The translations under genes and the position numbers were made by a program. A stretch of DNA of 48,376 nucleotides from Pseudomonadota bacterium (GTDB taxonomy: Bacteria > Desulfobacterota > S145-22): contig WGDA01000129.1 in NCBI GenBank assembly GCA_015493505.1, forward strand, positions 1 to 48,376. The letters run 5' to 3'. The stretch's first letter is position 1. Every line of letters starts with the position of its first letter. Under the pieces are notes generated by a model, which saw only the letters and a list, made by a program, of their open reading frames with translations, was not told the DNA's origin and did not search any database. Below are positions 1 through 7,977 of this stretch, in pieces.

Positions 1-555
1 CGTTTCTTTCAGGGATTCCCCCAGTGCCACGAGACGGTCCCGGCTGCCGGATTTCAGCTCAATCTCCAGCTCCAGGACCGGCTCCTCCAGGCCATAGCTT
101 CGAATCTTTCCCTCATCGACCACGGCTTCGATCTCCGTACCATCCTCAAAACGCAGCAGCGCGCCAGTCCGGTCCACCAGGACCTCGAACAGCACGATGA
201 GTCTCTTGCCCCCGACAAGCGATTTCAGGGTTTCAACCAGCGTCGCGTCCTCAAAAATCTCCAGGTCCATGGTGGGGTAAGGAATGTCAACCTCCCATTC
301 GTCCCGGACATACAGGCCGGCGTCATAACTCTTTCCACGCTTGATGGCCGCTTTCCAGCGATCTCCTTCCAATCGGTTTCGGAAGGCAAATCCATGCGCC
401 GCAAGGTCGAGGGAAGCGGTGTCGATGTAGCTGGTTTTCAACACGGCTGTCGAAGGGCTTGCCTCCAGGTAAGGCTGGATCAGGGGCAGGTCAAAGACAT
501 TTCTCAGCAGGTTCGTATCCTCGCACAGCAGCTTTATTTCGATTTCCCTCCCCAT
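1..555 (-). CDS. CYTH domain protein (triphosphate-binding), partial
   Basis: The frame is open from an ATG at 555 to the left edge (185 codons, no stop), so the C-terminus is missing. The N-terminus reads MGREIEIKLL and contains the EIEIK signature of CYTH proteins. Other visible tunnel residues are FRNRLEG near residue 60, a WKAAIKRG segment, WEVDIP, EAVVDEGKI and ELEIELKSG, the alternating charged strands of a triphosphate tunnel. CYTH proteins act on inorganic triphosphate or, as class IV cyclases, on ATP; bacterial examples of this kind are usually triphosphatases and often carry a C-terminal CHAD domain, which would lie outside the window. The start is one base after the stop of the nucleoside phosphorylase, so the two are probably translationally coupled. 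Family is secure; substrate is inferred. Confidence 0.85.
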   Translation of the reverse strand, partial: MGREIEIKLLCEDTNLLRNVFDLPLIQPYLEASPSTAVLKTSYIDTASLDLAAHGFAFRNRLEGDRWKAAIKRGKSYDAGLYVRDEWEVDIPYPTMDLEIFEDATLVETLKSLVGGKRLIVLFEVLVDRTGALLRFEDGTEIEAVVDEGKIRSYGLEEPVLELEIELKSGSRDRLVALGESLKET

Positions 556-556
556 C

Positions 557-1330
557 TCATACCTCTCCCCTGGCCTCGAGCAGCCAGTCCCTGAATCGCC
601 TGAAATGCGCGTTTAACGACCATTTGAGCCTCTTGTCAAAAAAATGCGGATCCCAGCCCTCCTCCCTCAGGAGATCCGTGACCCACAAAAGGGCCGCCCC
701 GCGGATGGAAACCGATTGGCTCACACTGAAAAAAGCGGAAGTCTCCATGTCGATGGCGCCAATGCCACGGGCCGTCACCTCGTGAACCAGCCGGCGCGTT
801 TCCCGATAAAGCCCATCGGTCGAAAACACGGGGGTTTGGTAAACCCGGCGTTTCTTTCCAAACTCCACGAGCAACTCAGCATACAGCCTCTTATCCGGGA
901 AGGAAAGCGGGCGATTTCCATAATAGCGGCTGACCCCTTCCCCCACGCGCGCATAGGGAGGAAGCAGCAAGTCGCCTGGCGCGTGGCGGGTTCCGACTCC
1001 CCCTGCCAGTCCCAGGAAAAAAGCCTCCCGGACGCCAAAGGCAGCGAACTCTTCCAGAATGACTGCCACGTTTGAAGCCCCCATGGGGCAATGTGCCAGA
1101 ACCCCCCTTCGTCCGCCCGAAACGTAATGGTAAACGGGCGGAGATTTCCACGACCACGCCTCCAGCGGTTCCGCCCTGAAAAGTTTTACCAGCCGCCTGA
1201 ACAGCGGAAACACCGGTGTGACGACAGCCGTCCCCGGCAGGGCCATCTCACTCGGGGATATCCCGTGCCTTCCGGCCAGGCTCTCGGCGAGTTTTCGGGG
1301 GGTAACAAGTGGAGGGTCAGGGTCCGACAA
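557..1330 (-). CDS. Nucleoside phosphorylase (uridine/purine phosphorylase superfamily)
   Basis: 257 residues, close to the usual 250 for this superfamily. The phosphorylase hallmark AIDMETSAFF is near residue 195, with the Met-Glu pair that binds the ribose. A glycine-rich phosphate-binding stretch (FLGLAGGVGTRHAPGD) lies near residue 105. These enzymes reversibly cleave nucleosides with phosphate to base and ribose-1-phosphate in purine/pyrimidine salvage. The C-terminal part (EEGWDPHFFDK) is not one I can assign to a specific uridine, purine or MTA phosphorylase, so the substrate is left open. The start is a TTG five bases after the LapA-like gene and has only a weak ribosome site; the next in-frame ATG is about 28 codons later. 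It sits in a tight minus-strand run. Confidence 0.8.
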   Translation of the reverse strand: MSDPDPPLVTPRKLAESLAGRHGISPSEMALPGTAVVTPVFPLFRRLVKLFRAEPLEAWSWKSPPVYHYVSGGRRGVLAHCPMGASNVAVILEEFAAFGVREAFFLGLAGGVGTRHAPGDLLLPPYARVGEGVSRYYGNRPLSFPDKRLYAELLVEFGKKRRVYQTPVFSTDGLYRETRRLVHEVTARGIGAIDMETSAFFSVSQSVSIRGAALLWVTDLLREEGWDPHFFDKRLKWSLNAHFRRFRDWLLEARGEV

Positions 1331-1334
1331 TCTT

Positions 1335-1703
1335 TCAGTTACCTTCAGGAGGTGAGGAATCGGAAGGGGTTTCCGGCGTTTTCGCGGCCTCAGCCTTTTC
1401 AGGCCCCTCGATTTCTTTCACGTCCTCGCGCCGTTTCAGGGAGGCAAGCTCCTCCTTCACGCGTTTCAGTTCCTTCTCACACCTTCGGGCGCGCATCCTC
1501 ATGGAGTAGCGCATAAAAAGGTCACCAAACCCTCCGATCAGGATACCCAAAAGGATGGCAAAGAACACGAGAAGGAAAACCGGGATGGAAAAATCCGGGA
1601 TCAGGCCGTAGTAATGAAGGGTCATGGGCTGCTGATTCTGCAGCGCGAACGTAATCGCGAGGATAAAAAATATGGCAACAATCAGGGTCTTAATCAGTTT
1701 CAT
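1335..1703 (-). CDS. LapA-like small membrane protein (DUF1049)
   Basis: 122 residues. Two hydrophobic segments at about 4-22 and 40-62 are separated by a short polar loop containing LQNQQPMTLHYYG, the pattern of the LapA/DUF1049 family, whose E. coli members are inner-membrane proteins tied to lipopolysaccharide assembly. A basic coiled-coil-like stretch follows (RMRARRCEKELKRVKEELA, residues 70-88), then an acidic, proline-rich tail. The start ATG overlaps the stop of the upstream HIT gene by four bases. The family is clear from topology and motif; a role in envelope assembly is by analogy only. Confidence 0.75.
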   Translation of the reverse strand: MKLIKTLIVAIFFILAITFALQNQQPMTLHYYGLIPDFSIPVFLLVFFAILLGILIGGFGDLFMRYSMRMRARRCEKELKRVKEELASLKRREDVKEIEGPEKAEAAKTPETPSDSSPPEGN

Positions 1704-2206
1704 GGCTCCTCCCTCTTTGAAAAGGCCTCTTTAAGCTGGTCGTAGGTCGTCCGCAGGTGTTGGGGCACCACCCGGACATCCGCCAGTACCGAGATGAAAT
1801 TCGTGTCCCCGTTCCATCGGGGGACAAGATGATAATGCAGGTGCTCCTCAATCCCCGCCCCCGCCGATTTCCCCAGGTTCAACCCGATATTGAACCCGTC
1901 GGGATGATACAGACCTTCAAGGACCTCAATAGACAGTTGCAGCATCCTTTGAAGCTCCAGAAGTTCCTCGTCGTTCAGGTCTCTCAGGTCCGACAGGTGC
2001 CGATTGGGGATAATCAGGAGATGCCCGCTGTTATACGGAAATTTATTCATCATCACGAAGCCCAGCGGTCTCCGGGCGAGAATCAGGTTCTCCCTGTCAT
2101 CCTCCGAGGAACGCCGCAGCCGGTTACAAAAAACGCACCCTTCTTCGCGCTCGCCATTGATGTAGACCATCCGCCAGGGTGCCCAGAGAAACTTTCGCGT
2201 TTCCAT
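1700..2206 (-). CDS. HIT family hydrolase/phosphorylase
   Basis: 168 residues. The histidine triad is visible as HLHYHLVPRW near residue 122, preceded by NIGLNLGKSAGAG, and a CVFC pair at residues 24-27 is the usual zinc site of bacterial HIT proteins. The opening KFLWAPWRMVYI is typical of the FHIT-like/diadenosine tetraphosphate phosphorylase branch. These enzymes act on dinucleoside polyphosphates or nucleotide conjugates through the central His. It begins a tightly packed minus-strand run with LapA-like, phosphorylase and CYTH genes; the phosphorylase and CYTH neighbours also handle nucleotides or phosphates. Exact substrate not readable. Confidence 0.85.
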   Translation of the reverse strand: METRKFLWAPWRMVYINGEREEGCVFCNRLRRSSEDDRENLILARRPLGFVMMNKFPYNSGHLLIIPNRHLSDLRDLNDEELLELQRMLQLSIEVLEGLYHPDGFNIGLNLGKSAGAGIEEHLHYHLVPRWNGDTNFISVLADVRVVPQHLRTTYDQLKEAFSKREEP

Positions 2207-2256
2207 GGGGTTTGTGTATCAAAGGCATCCCGGCGTGTCAAGAAAACCGCGCGGGG

Positions 2257-3474
2257 TTAGCCTGTTGCAGCGAGACTCAAGAGAAACGGCAGGATGGATT
2301 TCCTGCAGATGGTGTCCCATACATAGTGCCGCATCACTTTGCGAAACATCTCATGCGTGTTGGTACGCGAGAGATATTCCATGATGCGGCCCGCGATGAA
2401 AAGCGGCGGGTCCTCAATCCTGAAGAAGCACACGTTTTCGCCGATCTCCAGAAACGGCTCGATCCTGGAGCAGGCGATGGGAAGCTTGATCATCCCCGCC
2501 TCCAGAAGGGGCAGGCCAAACCCCTCATCCCGGCTCGTCATCAGGAGAAGGTCCGCGATGAGATACAAATCCCGGATGAACGTGCGGTGCGGCACCAGGC
2601 GCGTCCCGTCCGAGAAAACGTATTCCGCCAGGATGGCCACGTGCTCAGACAGGCCAAGCTCTTCAATCCTCTCACGCAACATCCTGTAATATTGAACCGC
2701 CTGCCCCTCATGATGATCATACGCCCCCGTCAGGATGAACAGGACATTACATCCCAGCGACCGGATACCGTCCACGATCTCCAGTGAAAGCTCCAAGTTC
2801 TTCCTGGGAGTGATGCGGGATGGCTGCACAACCACCAGGTCACGCTCCAAAAGGTTCAGCTCCTCGAACAGCCGCACCGATTCGGGACTGAGATAGAAAA
2901 AGCTGGCGGGGTCGATGCCGTTGTGAATCACGTGCCACATGATACCGGGAAGGTATTTTTTGAAGACATTCTTCCGGGAACGCGAGATCGTCACATACGA
3001 AACACGGGGATGGGGCAGCTTCAGGCTTACCCAGGGCGGAGACGCCAGGTATTCCGGGCAGTCAGGCCGGACGAAAGGGGAATCATGCGCCCAGCTCACC
3101 ACCCGAATCTTCTCCCGAAAGGCCAGTTGCCGCAAGGCCAGCGTCAGGGGCAAATTGAACGGCATGTGCATCACATTATGGGCGATCAGAACATCGAGGG
3201 GTTCGGCCCAAGTCTTGAGAACTTCGTAAATCTCCCGCGTCACCTCTTTCAGGGGGCCGAACCGCCCCTTCAGGCATGCCTCATGAGCGGATTTGACGCG
3301 GTCGTTTTGTGACCCCAGCAGCGGGTGAATGGTGACAGGGAACAGCTCCGTAAAGGTCTCCCCCATGCCCGCCAGCACGGAAACCTGTTGCCCCGCCCGT
3401 GTCAGTACCAGGGCGTGGTGACGAAGGATCTCCTCCACCCCGCCTACCAAGGGCGGGCAGGAATAATGGAGCAA
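2257..3474 (-). CDS. Glycosyltransferase family 4 protein (non-ATG start)
   Basis: About 405 residues from TTG 3474. The N-terminal Rossmann glycine loop (SCPPLVGGVEE) and the C-terminal donor site (PSRITPRKN near residue 216; SRDEGFGLPLLEAG with the E-x7-E pair near residue 316) mark a GT-B retaining glycosyltransferase of family 4. The family normally begins with a strand such as NIGLLHYS, and NIG is encoded in frame just upstream of TTG 3474, so translation probably starts earlier: CTG at 3486 or 3498 are the only candidates before the in-frame TGA at 3514-3516. An AAGGAGG ribosome site at about 3508-3514 favours 3498. Sugar donor and acceptor cannot be told. The 3' neighbour is the HIT gene and the 5' neighbour another GT4. 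Confidence 0.85.
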   Translation of the reverse strand: MLHYSCPPLVGGVEEILRHHALVLTRAGQQVSVLAGMGETFTELFPVTIHPLLGSQNDRVKSAHEACLKGRFGPLKEVTREIYEVLKTWAEPLDVLIAHNVMHMPFNLPLTLALRQLAFREKIRVVSWAHDSPFVRPDCPEYLASPPWVSLKLPHPRVSYVTISRSRKNVFKKYLPGIMWHVIHNGIDPASFFYLSPESVRLFEELNLLERDLVVVQPSRITPRKNLELSLEIVDGIRSLGCNVLFILTGAYDHHEGQAVQYYRMLRERIEELGLSEHVAILAEYVFSDGTRLVPHRTFIRDLYLIADLLLMTSRDEGFGLPLLEAGMIKLPIACSRIEPFLEIGENVCFFRIEDPPLFIAGRIMEYLSRTNTHEMFRKVMRHYVWDTICRKSILPFLLSLAATG

Positions 3475-3559
3475 GCCAATGTTCAGGGAACGGTTCAGAG
3501 CCTCATGCCTCCTTCACTTGACGGTGTTGACGTAGCCCCCCGATTTTGTGACCGCGACC

Positions 3560-4801
3560 TCATTTGAATGTCTGAATAATAGAAAGCAGCTTCTGCTCGA
3601 GAACCTCATAAGACAGATAAGTTTGCCCCAGGTGATAATTCTTCTCGAGAGAGGCGTGGCGCGCATCGGATTCCAGAAAGCGTTTCACCTCCTCTACGAT
3701 CTCCCGCGTCACGAATCCGTCAAAAGAGATGACGTCGAACCCAATCGGCTCGATATCCTCGATAAAAATGGAATACCGGTTCACCACGATGGGTTTTTTG
3801 AAATAGACGGCCTCCACAAAGGCGTTCCCAAACCCCTCATACCCCGATGGATACGTAACCAGATCAGCCGCCTGATACACATCGTCAATCGTGAACTCAT
3901 GGGTGCTGTTGCTCTTGAAGCTGCGCGCCGCACCGACCAGGTCCCCGATAAAAATGAGATCCACCCCCAGACGGTCCGCGTACTCCTTGACACGCGTTTC
4001 ATACAGGGTCCCCTCGTCGCCGGACTTGTGCGAGATGACCAGGCGGGGCCTGGGAAGATCCATCAGGTACACCAGCTCGATGGCCCGTTCGATCCATTTC
4101 CTGGGCACCACCCTCGTGGGCTGAAGGATAAAGAGCTCGTCGTCCTCAAACCCCAGCATCTTTCTGAGCTGATTCTTCTTCCCCGACTCTTTGGGGGGGT
4201 GGGCGAAATCGAAGACATTGGGGACGACCACGTTACTCAATCCCCGGCGGAAGCTCAACTGCCGCGAGGCGTTCGAGTTGATAGTTACGTGCCGGATGCT
4301 CGGGTGTGCCGGGGGAAAGGCATAGTGAACATAATCCTGAATGGCGCAGATGAGGAAACGATCCCGTTCCCAGGCGAAATCATGATGATGGGCGATGGTT
4401 GGAACGCCCGTCTCGGCGATGAACTCCGTAATGGCCATCCCCAGGGGCACATTCATGGGGATCGCCAGGGCATTCTCCACAATCAGGAAATCCGGGTTGA
4501 AAGTCTTATAAAAGAGATACAGTTTCGTCTTGAGAAACTGCCTCAATTCGTGCACCTTGGAAGAGAGTGACGGGCGGCGGACCCGGCGGCCAAAACATTC
4601 GCTCTGGATTTCCTGTATCTCCGGATGTTCGAAATGGGCTTTTGGCTCCACATACGAGCGCTCCGGGGGTGTCTCTAACTGCCCCGCGAAGAAGTAACAC
4701 TCATACCCGTTTCTTTCCAGAACGTGATACCACTTGAAGGTTTCGAGCGAAACACCGTCGGTTCCAGCGATTCGGGTAGAAATAATACCAACTCGCTTCA
4801 T
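3560..4801 (-). CDS. Glycosyltransferase family 4 protein
   Basis: 413 residues from the ATG at 4801, chosen because GGAGG lies six bases upstream and the protein then starts MKRVGIISTRIAGTDG, the expected first strand and nucleotide-binding loop; an ATG six bases earlier is too close to the ribosome site. The donor domain shows PTRVVPRKWIERA and YEGFGNAFVEAV, the GT4 E-x7-E motif. Like its downstream neighbour it belongs to GT-B fold enzymes that transfer sugars from nucleotide donors, in solute, glycolipid or polysaccharide synthesis. The pair being adjacent and on one strand suggests consecutive steps of one glycan or glycoside; nothing here names the product. Confidence 0.87.
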   Translation of the reverse strand: MKRVGIISTRIAGTDGVSLETFKWYHVLERNGYECYFFAGQLETPPERSYVEPKAHFEHPEIQEIQSECFGRRVRRPSLSSKVHELRQFLKTKLYLFYKTFNPDFLIVENALAIPMNVPLGMAITEFIAETGVPTIAHHHDFAWERDRFLICAIQDYVHYAFPPAHPSIRHVTINSNASRQLSFRRGLSNVVVPNVFDFAHPPKESGKKNQLRKMLGFEDDELFILQPTRVVPRKWIERAIELVYLMDLPRPRLVISHKSGDEGTLYETRVKEYADRLGVDLIFIGDLVGAARSFKSNSTHEFTIDDVYQAADLVTYPSGYEGFGNAFVEAVYFKKPIVVNRYSIFIEDIEPIGFDVISFDGFVTREIVEEVKRFLESDARHASLEKNYHLGQTYLSYEVLEQKLLSIIQTFK

Positions 4802-4901
4802 TGCCATCCTCCAGACCACAACGGAAACAATTTCGCCCTTCTTAGCAATTTATGATGCCCTTTTCAACAAATGAGGGCCGACTGATGTGGTCGTGTCCAC
4901 G

Positions 4902-5408
4902 TCAGAGAATCGCCTGAATCTTTTCAAGCAGAAATTCTTTCGACACACCCCCCTGTAAGACACCCACGCGCTTTCCTTCCCGGTCATAGAGATAGGTGGT
5001 CGGAACTGCTTGAATCTTCAGGCTATTCTTGAGCGTCGAATCCGCGAGATACACCGGATACGGTATCTTAACCTTCGCCAGAAACGCCTTCAGCACCTTC
5101 TTGTTTGTCGCGTCCAGGCTGACGCCAACGAAATCCACCCCCTTGGACTTCAGGGACTCTGACAGCTCGATGAAATGGGGCAGCTCTTTCCGACAGGGCT
5201 CACACCAGGTCGTAAAGAAATTGACCACGAGGACATGCCCCCGATGGGCACGGAGGGCCTCCTCAAACCCCACCTTGGAAAGCATTTTTACGGCCTCCTG
5301 CGGTTTCCTGGCCGTTTCTTTCTGCTTTTTCTGGCATCCGAATGTCATAAGAAAAGACAGGCAGAGAAAAGAGATAAACAGAAGGGTTTTATTTTGTCGC
5401 GACAGCAT
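4902..5408 (-). CDS. TlpA-like thiol-disulfide lipoprotein
   Basis: 168 residues from ATG 5408, which has AAGGAG five bases upstream (a GTG two codons earlier overlaps the ribosome site). A signal peptide ending in LMTFGC at residues 20-25 is a lipobox, so the protein is probably lipid-anchored outside the inner membrane. The thioredoxin fold follows, with the redox pair in FFTTWCEPCRKE near residue 69 and the cis-proline region AVPTTYLYD near residue 136. TlpA/ResA-type proteins reduce disulfides, for example in cytochrome c maturation. It overlaps the 3' end of the polyferredoxin gene by 20 bases, so the two are co-expressed; electrons may pass from the iron-sulfur protein to this thioredoxin (inference). 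Confidence 0.88.
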   Translation of the reverse strand: MLSRQNKTLLFISFLCLSFLMTFGCQKKQKETARKPQEAVKMLSKVGFEEALRAHRGHVLVVNFFTTWCEPCRKELPHFIELSESLKSKGVDFVGVSLDATNKKVLKAFLAKVKIPYPVYLADSTLKNSLKIQAVPTTYLYDREGKRVGVLQGGVSKEFLLEKIQAIL

Positions 5409-6285
5409 GCTCACTCCTTTTTTGTGTTGGCAGATTCACCCCCACCACCTCCAGCCGGATGGCGCCAAACCGGCAGGAATCCGTGTAGCACTTGAAACAC
5501 CGGATGCAGTTGAGTTGATTCGCCCCCTCGTAAAACTTCAGCTCCATGGGGCAATCTCGGTAACACTGGTTACAGCGGACACAGTTTTCCTCCACAAACC
5601 TCATGCGCACCAGGCTGACCTTGTTGAAAAAAGAATAAATGGCCCCCAGGGGGCAGACCGTCCGGCAAAAGGGCCGACGGGTCAGGACCATGAGAACGAG
5701 AAAGAGAATCAGGATGGCCAGCTTGTTATAAAAGATAAACCCGATCAGGTGCCGCAGGTTTGGATCCAGCCACATGAGCGGCAACCCCGCCTCCAGCGTC
5801 CCAGCCGGGCAGATATACTTGCAAAACCAGGTTGAGCCAAACCCGAAGGCATCCAGCACAGTCAGGGGCAGGATCACCACAAACAGGGCCAGAATAACGT
5901 ATTTCAGGTAGTTCAGGATTCTCGGGATGTGGATTTTTGGCGTCCTGATTTTATAGGCCAACTCCTGCAGAAACCCGAACGGGCACAGCCAGCCACAGGG
6001 AAAACGGCCGGCGATCATGCCGATACTCCCCAAAAACCCAATGACAAAACTCCCAATGTGAACGCGCGCGGACGCCAGGGAGGGGCGAACCCCCGCGAAG
6101 AGAAACTGAAGCGCGCCGATGGGGCATGCGAACGTGGCAGCGGGGCATGAATAGCAATTCAGCCCTGGAACACAAAAGGACTTCAGGGTTCCCTGGTATA
6201 TTTTGTGGGTAAAAATGAAACCAAAAGAGGAATTGGTCACAAAGGTGGCCACCACCTGAATCACCCGCCGCAAGACGTTCCGCAT
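5389..6285 (-). CDS. Membrane 4Fe-4S polyferredoxin (NapH/MauN-like)
   Basis: 298 residues. Hydrophobic segments near 50-70, 75-95, 125-150 and 185-205 alternate with Cys-Pro motifs CGWLCP, CKYICPAG and CRTVCPLG, typical of NapH/RdxA-type membrane iron-sulfur proteins. An extra N-terminal Cys cluster (FCVPGLNCYSCPAATFACP, about 38-56) precedes them. The C-terminus carries a classical CVRCNQCYRDCP site and a second CIRCFKCYTDSC site in which the last spacing is four residues rather than three and the proline is lost. The start ATG overlaps the stop of the 48-residue CXXC gene (TGATG), and the end overlaps tlpA. The gene order resembles the Clostridioides CD1871A/CD1871/CD1870 set as I remember it. 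Role: electron transfer through the membrane, probably to the TlpA partner (inference). Confidence 0.88.
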   Translation of the reverse strand: MRNVLRRVIQVVATFVTNSSFGFIFTHKIYQGTLKSFCVPGLNCYSCPAATFACPIGALQFLFAGVRPSLASARVHIGSFVIGFLGSIGMIAGRFPCGWLCPFGFLQELAYKIRTPKIHIPRILNYLKYVILALFVVILPLTVLDAFGFGSTWFCKYICPAGTLEAGLPLMWLDPNLRHLIGFIFYNKLAILILFLVLMVLTRRPFCRTVCPLGAIYSFFNKVSLVRMRFVEENCVRCNQCYRDCPMELKFYEGANQLNCIRCFKCYTDSCRFGAIRLEVVGVNLPTQKRSEHAVATK

Positions 6286-6431
6286 CACCCCAGCCCTATG
6301 CAGCTCAGGCAGATTTTTGTGGCCTTCTCGAGAATCGTTTTATATTCTCCCGTATTGATACCAAAAAGCAACAGGGCAATAAAAAAGAAAATCCCCACAT
6401 AAACGCCCCAAACCCGGGCTCTCTTTCGCAT
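6285..6431 (-). CDS. Small CXXC membrane peptide (CD1871A-like)
   Basis: A 48-residue ORF. Order of parts: basic start MRKRARVWG, one transmembrane helix (about residues 9-24, VYVGIFFFIALLLFGI), a short loop INTGEYKTILEKA, then a CLSC pair at residues 41-44 and the end IGLG. Its TGA overlaps the ATG of the membrane polyferredoxin. Size, single helix and terminal CXXC match the small family known as CD1871A-like CXXC proteins that accompany iron-sulfur and thioredoxin genes. The cysteine pair could carry electrons or bind a metal between its two neighbours; this is inference. It starts the minus-strand run and no clear promoter box was found just upstream. Confidence 0.75.
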   Translation of the reverse strand: MRKRARVWGVYVGIFFFIALLLFGINTGEYKTILEKATKICLSCIGLG

Positions 6432-6475
6432 TGGGCCACCATCCTGTTTCTGGATTTTGCTGGTATCTTACAAAA

Positions 6476-6574
6476 CTGGCGGAATAAATGCAACGTCCGG
6501 TTGAGGCAATTTGGCCACGGATTTCCACGGATACACGCGGATAAAAAGAAGCAAAATGTGAGAAGTAAAAGGTT
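6476..6574 (+). repeat. Dispersed repeat A, copy 1
   Basis: A 99-base stretch that matches 8220-8318 (also 99 bases) with about ten mismatches and small indels, same orientation. It contains the run GCAACGTCCGGTTGAGGC and the phrase GATTTCCACGGATAC, of the hitchhiking intergenic repeat type found in many environmental genomes. The two copies bracket the DUF4143 ATPase gene. Confidence 0.85.
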
Positions 6575-6594
6575 TAAAGAGAAAAAGCCAAGTA

Positions 6595-6643
6595 CAAATG
6601 ATTATTTGACAGGATTTCTTAGAAACTTATGGTTTTATGAGCG
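6595..6643 (+). repeat. Dispersed repeat B, copy 1 (reaches into the ATPase stop region)
   Basis: Contains TTTGACAGGATTTCTTAGAA and then CTTATGGTTTTATGA. It matches 8139-8203 in the same orientation and, inverted, about 20003-20060. It overlaps the end of the ATPase coding sequence (stop at 6635-6637). The other two copies also preserve a few bases resembling the last codons of the ATPase gene. Confidence 0.75.
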
Positions 6644-7906
6644 TTCCCAATTTTCCCTTATGGTAAAAAAGCCGTAGAAAGGCATGAATGTAACGGGAAT
6701 ATCCTCTGTTTTCAGCGTGAAAAGGGTGCCGGTATGTAATATATAGGCCAGGGGTGGATGATACTTCTTTAAAAAACTGCGAAGGGATTTTCCCACAACC
6801 CTCACCCGTCCCGATTTCACCTCCAGGGGGATAACTTCCCCTCCGTTCTGGATTACAAAATCGACCTCTCCTCCGGATTTGGTCCTCCAGAAATTCAGGC
6901 GGACATCCTTTTTAAGCAGTTCAGATGCCACAAAATTTTCCGCGAGCATCCCCGCGTCAGTCCTGAATTCCCAATCCCTGAAATCCTGGCACAGATAGTT
7001 TCGTAATCCAGTATCCTGGAAATAGATCTTGGGGTTCTTCACGATTTCAAGTCGTTTGTTGGTAAAAAAGGGGTGGGATAGGGACAAAATATAAGTTTCC
7101 TCAAGGATAGAAAGATGCTTTTTCAGCGCCGGTAGGCTTAGCCCGGAAACCTGTGAAAGCCTCTCATAACGGATAAGCCCCCCTATCTGGAGAGCCAGGG
7201 CCTTGAGGAGCTTCTGAAAGTGGGATTCAGTTGCCAGGCGAAAAAACCCTTTTATGTCCTTTAAAAGATAGGTGATGAAGATATTTTTCAGGACCTGCGT
7301 TTTTTCCTCACTGTCCCTGGCGGTAACAACCCTTGGATACCCTCCCCACACCGTGAACTCCTGCACTAACTTTATAAATTGGTTGTGTAGATTGGTGGGG
7401 AAGGGTTCATTAGCGGGGATTCTTTCCTGAATCAGAGAACGTATCCGTGGCATTTTATAAGAGAGAAACTCGCTGAAACTCAGGGGGTAAAGTTCGAAAA
7501 GAAAGATTCTCCCGACAAGGGAAGACGCCGTTCTGACGGCAAGGTCGAGACTGGAGGACCCCGTGATCAAAATCTTGGCCTGATACTGGTCGTAAATAAA
7601 TTTGAGATTTTTACCTCCTGACTGGCTGTATTGAAACTCATCAATGAACACATATTTTTGGCCTTCCACATAAAGCCTGGCAAATGCCTTAATATCCTCG
7701 TCAAAGAAGTTCACCAGCTCCGGGTCTTCAAAATCCAGGAAGACCTTGGGTTCCGGAAGGGCATCAAAGACATGACGCATAAGCGTTGTTTTCCCCACCT
7801 GCCGGGCGCCAAAGATGGCGATAATCTCCCGCGTATCCAGGAACTTCCGGATTTTCCCCTCTAAATCTCTATTAATATAATTTTTATCCCTGCTATTCTG
7901 ATTCAT
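6635..7906 (-). CDS. ATP-binding protein with DUF4143 (AAA ATPase/nuclease-like)
   Basis: 423 residues. N-terminal AAA_14-type ATPase: Walker A GARQVGKTTLMR near residue 34 and Walker B KYVFIDEFQY near residue 85, followed by the arginine/serine sensor region ILITGSSSLDL. A winged-helix-like middle (YERLSQVSGLSLPALKKHLSILE) precedes a C-terminal DUF4143 domain with a restriction-endonuclease-like strand set LNFWRTKSGGEVDFVI followed by PLEVKSG (D and E-x-K). The family is widespread, often multicopy, and of unknown function. Promoter-like boxes (TTGTTT, 17 bp, TAAAAT) end seven bases before the ATG, so the mRNA could be leaderless. The gene is bracketed by direct repeats, suggesting it was acquired. 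Confidence 0.88.
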   Translation of the reverse strand: MNQNSRDKNYINRDLEGKIRKFLDTREIIAIFGARQVGKTTLMRHVFDALPEPKVFLDFEDPELVNFFDEDIKAFARLYVEGQKYVFIDEFQYSQSGGKNLKFIYDQYQAKILITGSSSLDLAVRTASSLVGRIFLFELYPLSFSEFLSYKMPRIRSLIQERIPANEPFPTNLHNQFIKLVQEFTVWGGYPRVVTARDSEEKTQVLKNIFITYLLKDIKGFFRLATESHFQKLLKALALQIGGLIRYERLSQVSGLSLPALKKHLSILEETYILSLSHPFFTNKRLEIVKNPKIYFQDTGLRNYLCQDFRDWEFRTDAGMLAENFVASELLKKDVRLNFWRTKSGGEVDFVIQNGGEVIPLEVKSGRVRVVGKSLRSFLKKYHPPLAYILHTGTLFTLKTEDIPVTFMPFYGFFTIRENWERS

Positions 7907-7912
7907 AATATT

Positions 7913-7941
7913 ATTTTAGCAGAGATAATATAAAAAAACAA
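7913..7941 (-). promoter_or_regulatory. Putative promoter of the DUF4143 ATPase gene
   Basis: On the minus strand, TTGTTT (7936-7941) and TAAAAT (7913-7918) are spaced by 17 bp in a very AT-rich stretch. The predicted start of transcription falls at or next to the ATG at 7906, and no Shine-Dalgarno is visible, which would make the message leaderless. Confidence 0.45.
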
Positions 7942-7977
7942 CTCATATTTTCTTTCGACGTATCACTAAAATCTTAT

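Noticed and set aside
3548-4570. 340-codon plus-strand frame opposite the second glycosyltransferase
   Set aside because: No ribosome site or domain; the minus-strand protein carries complete GT4 motifs.
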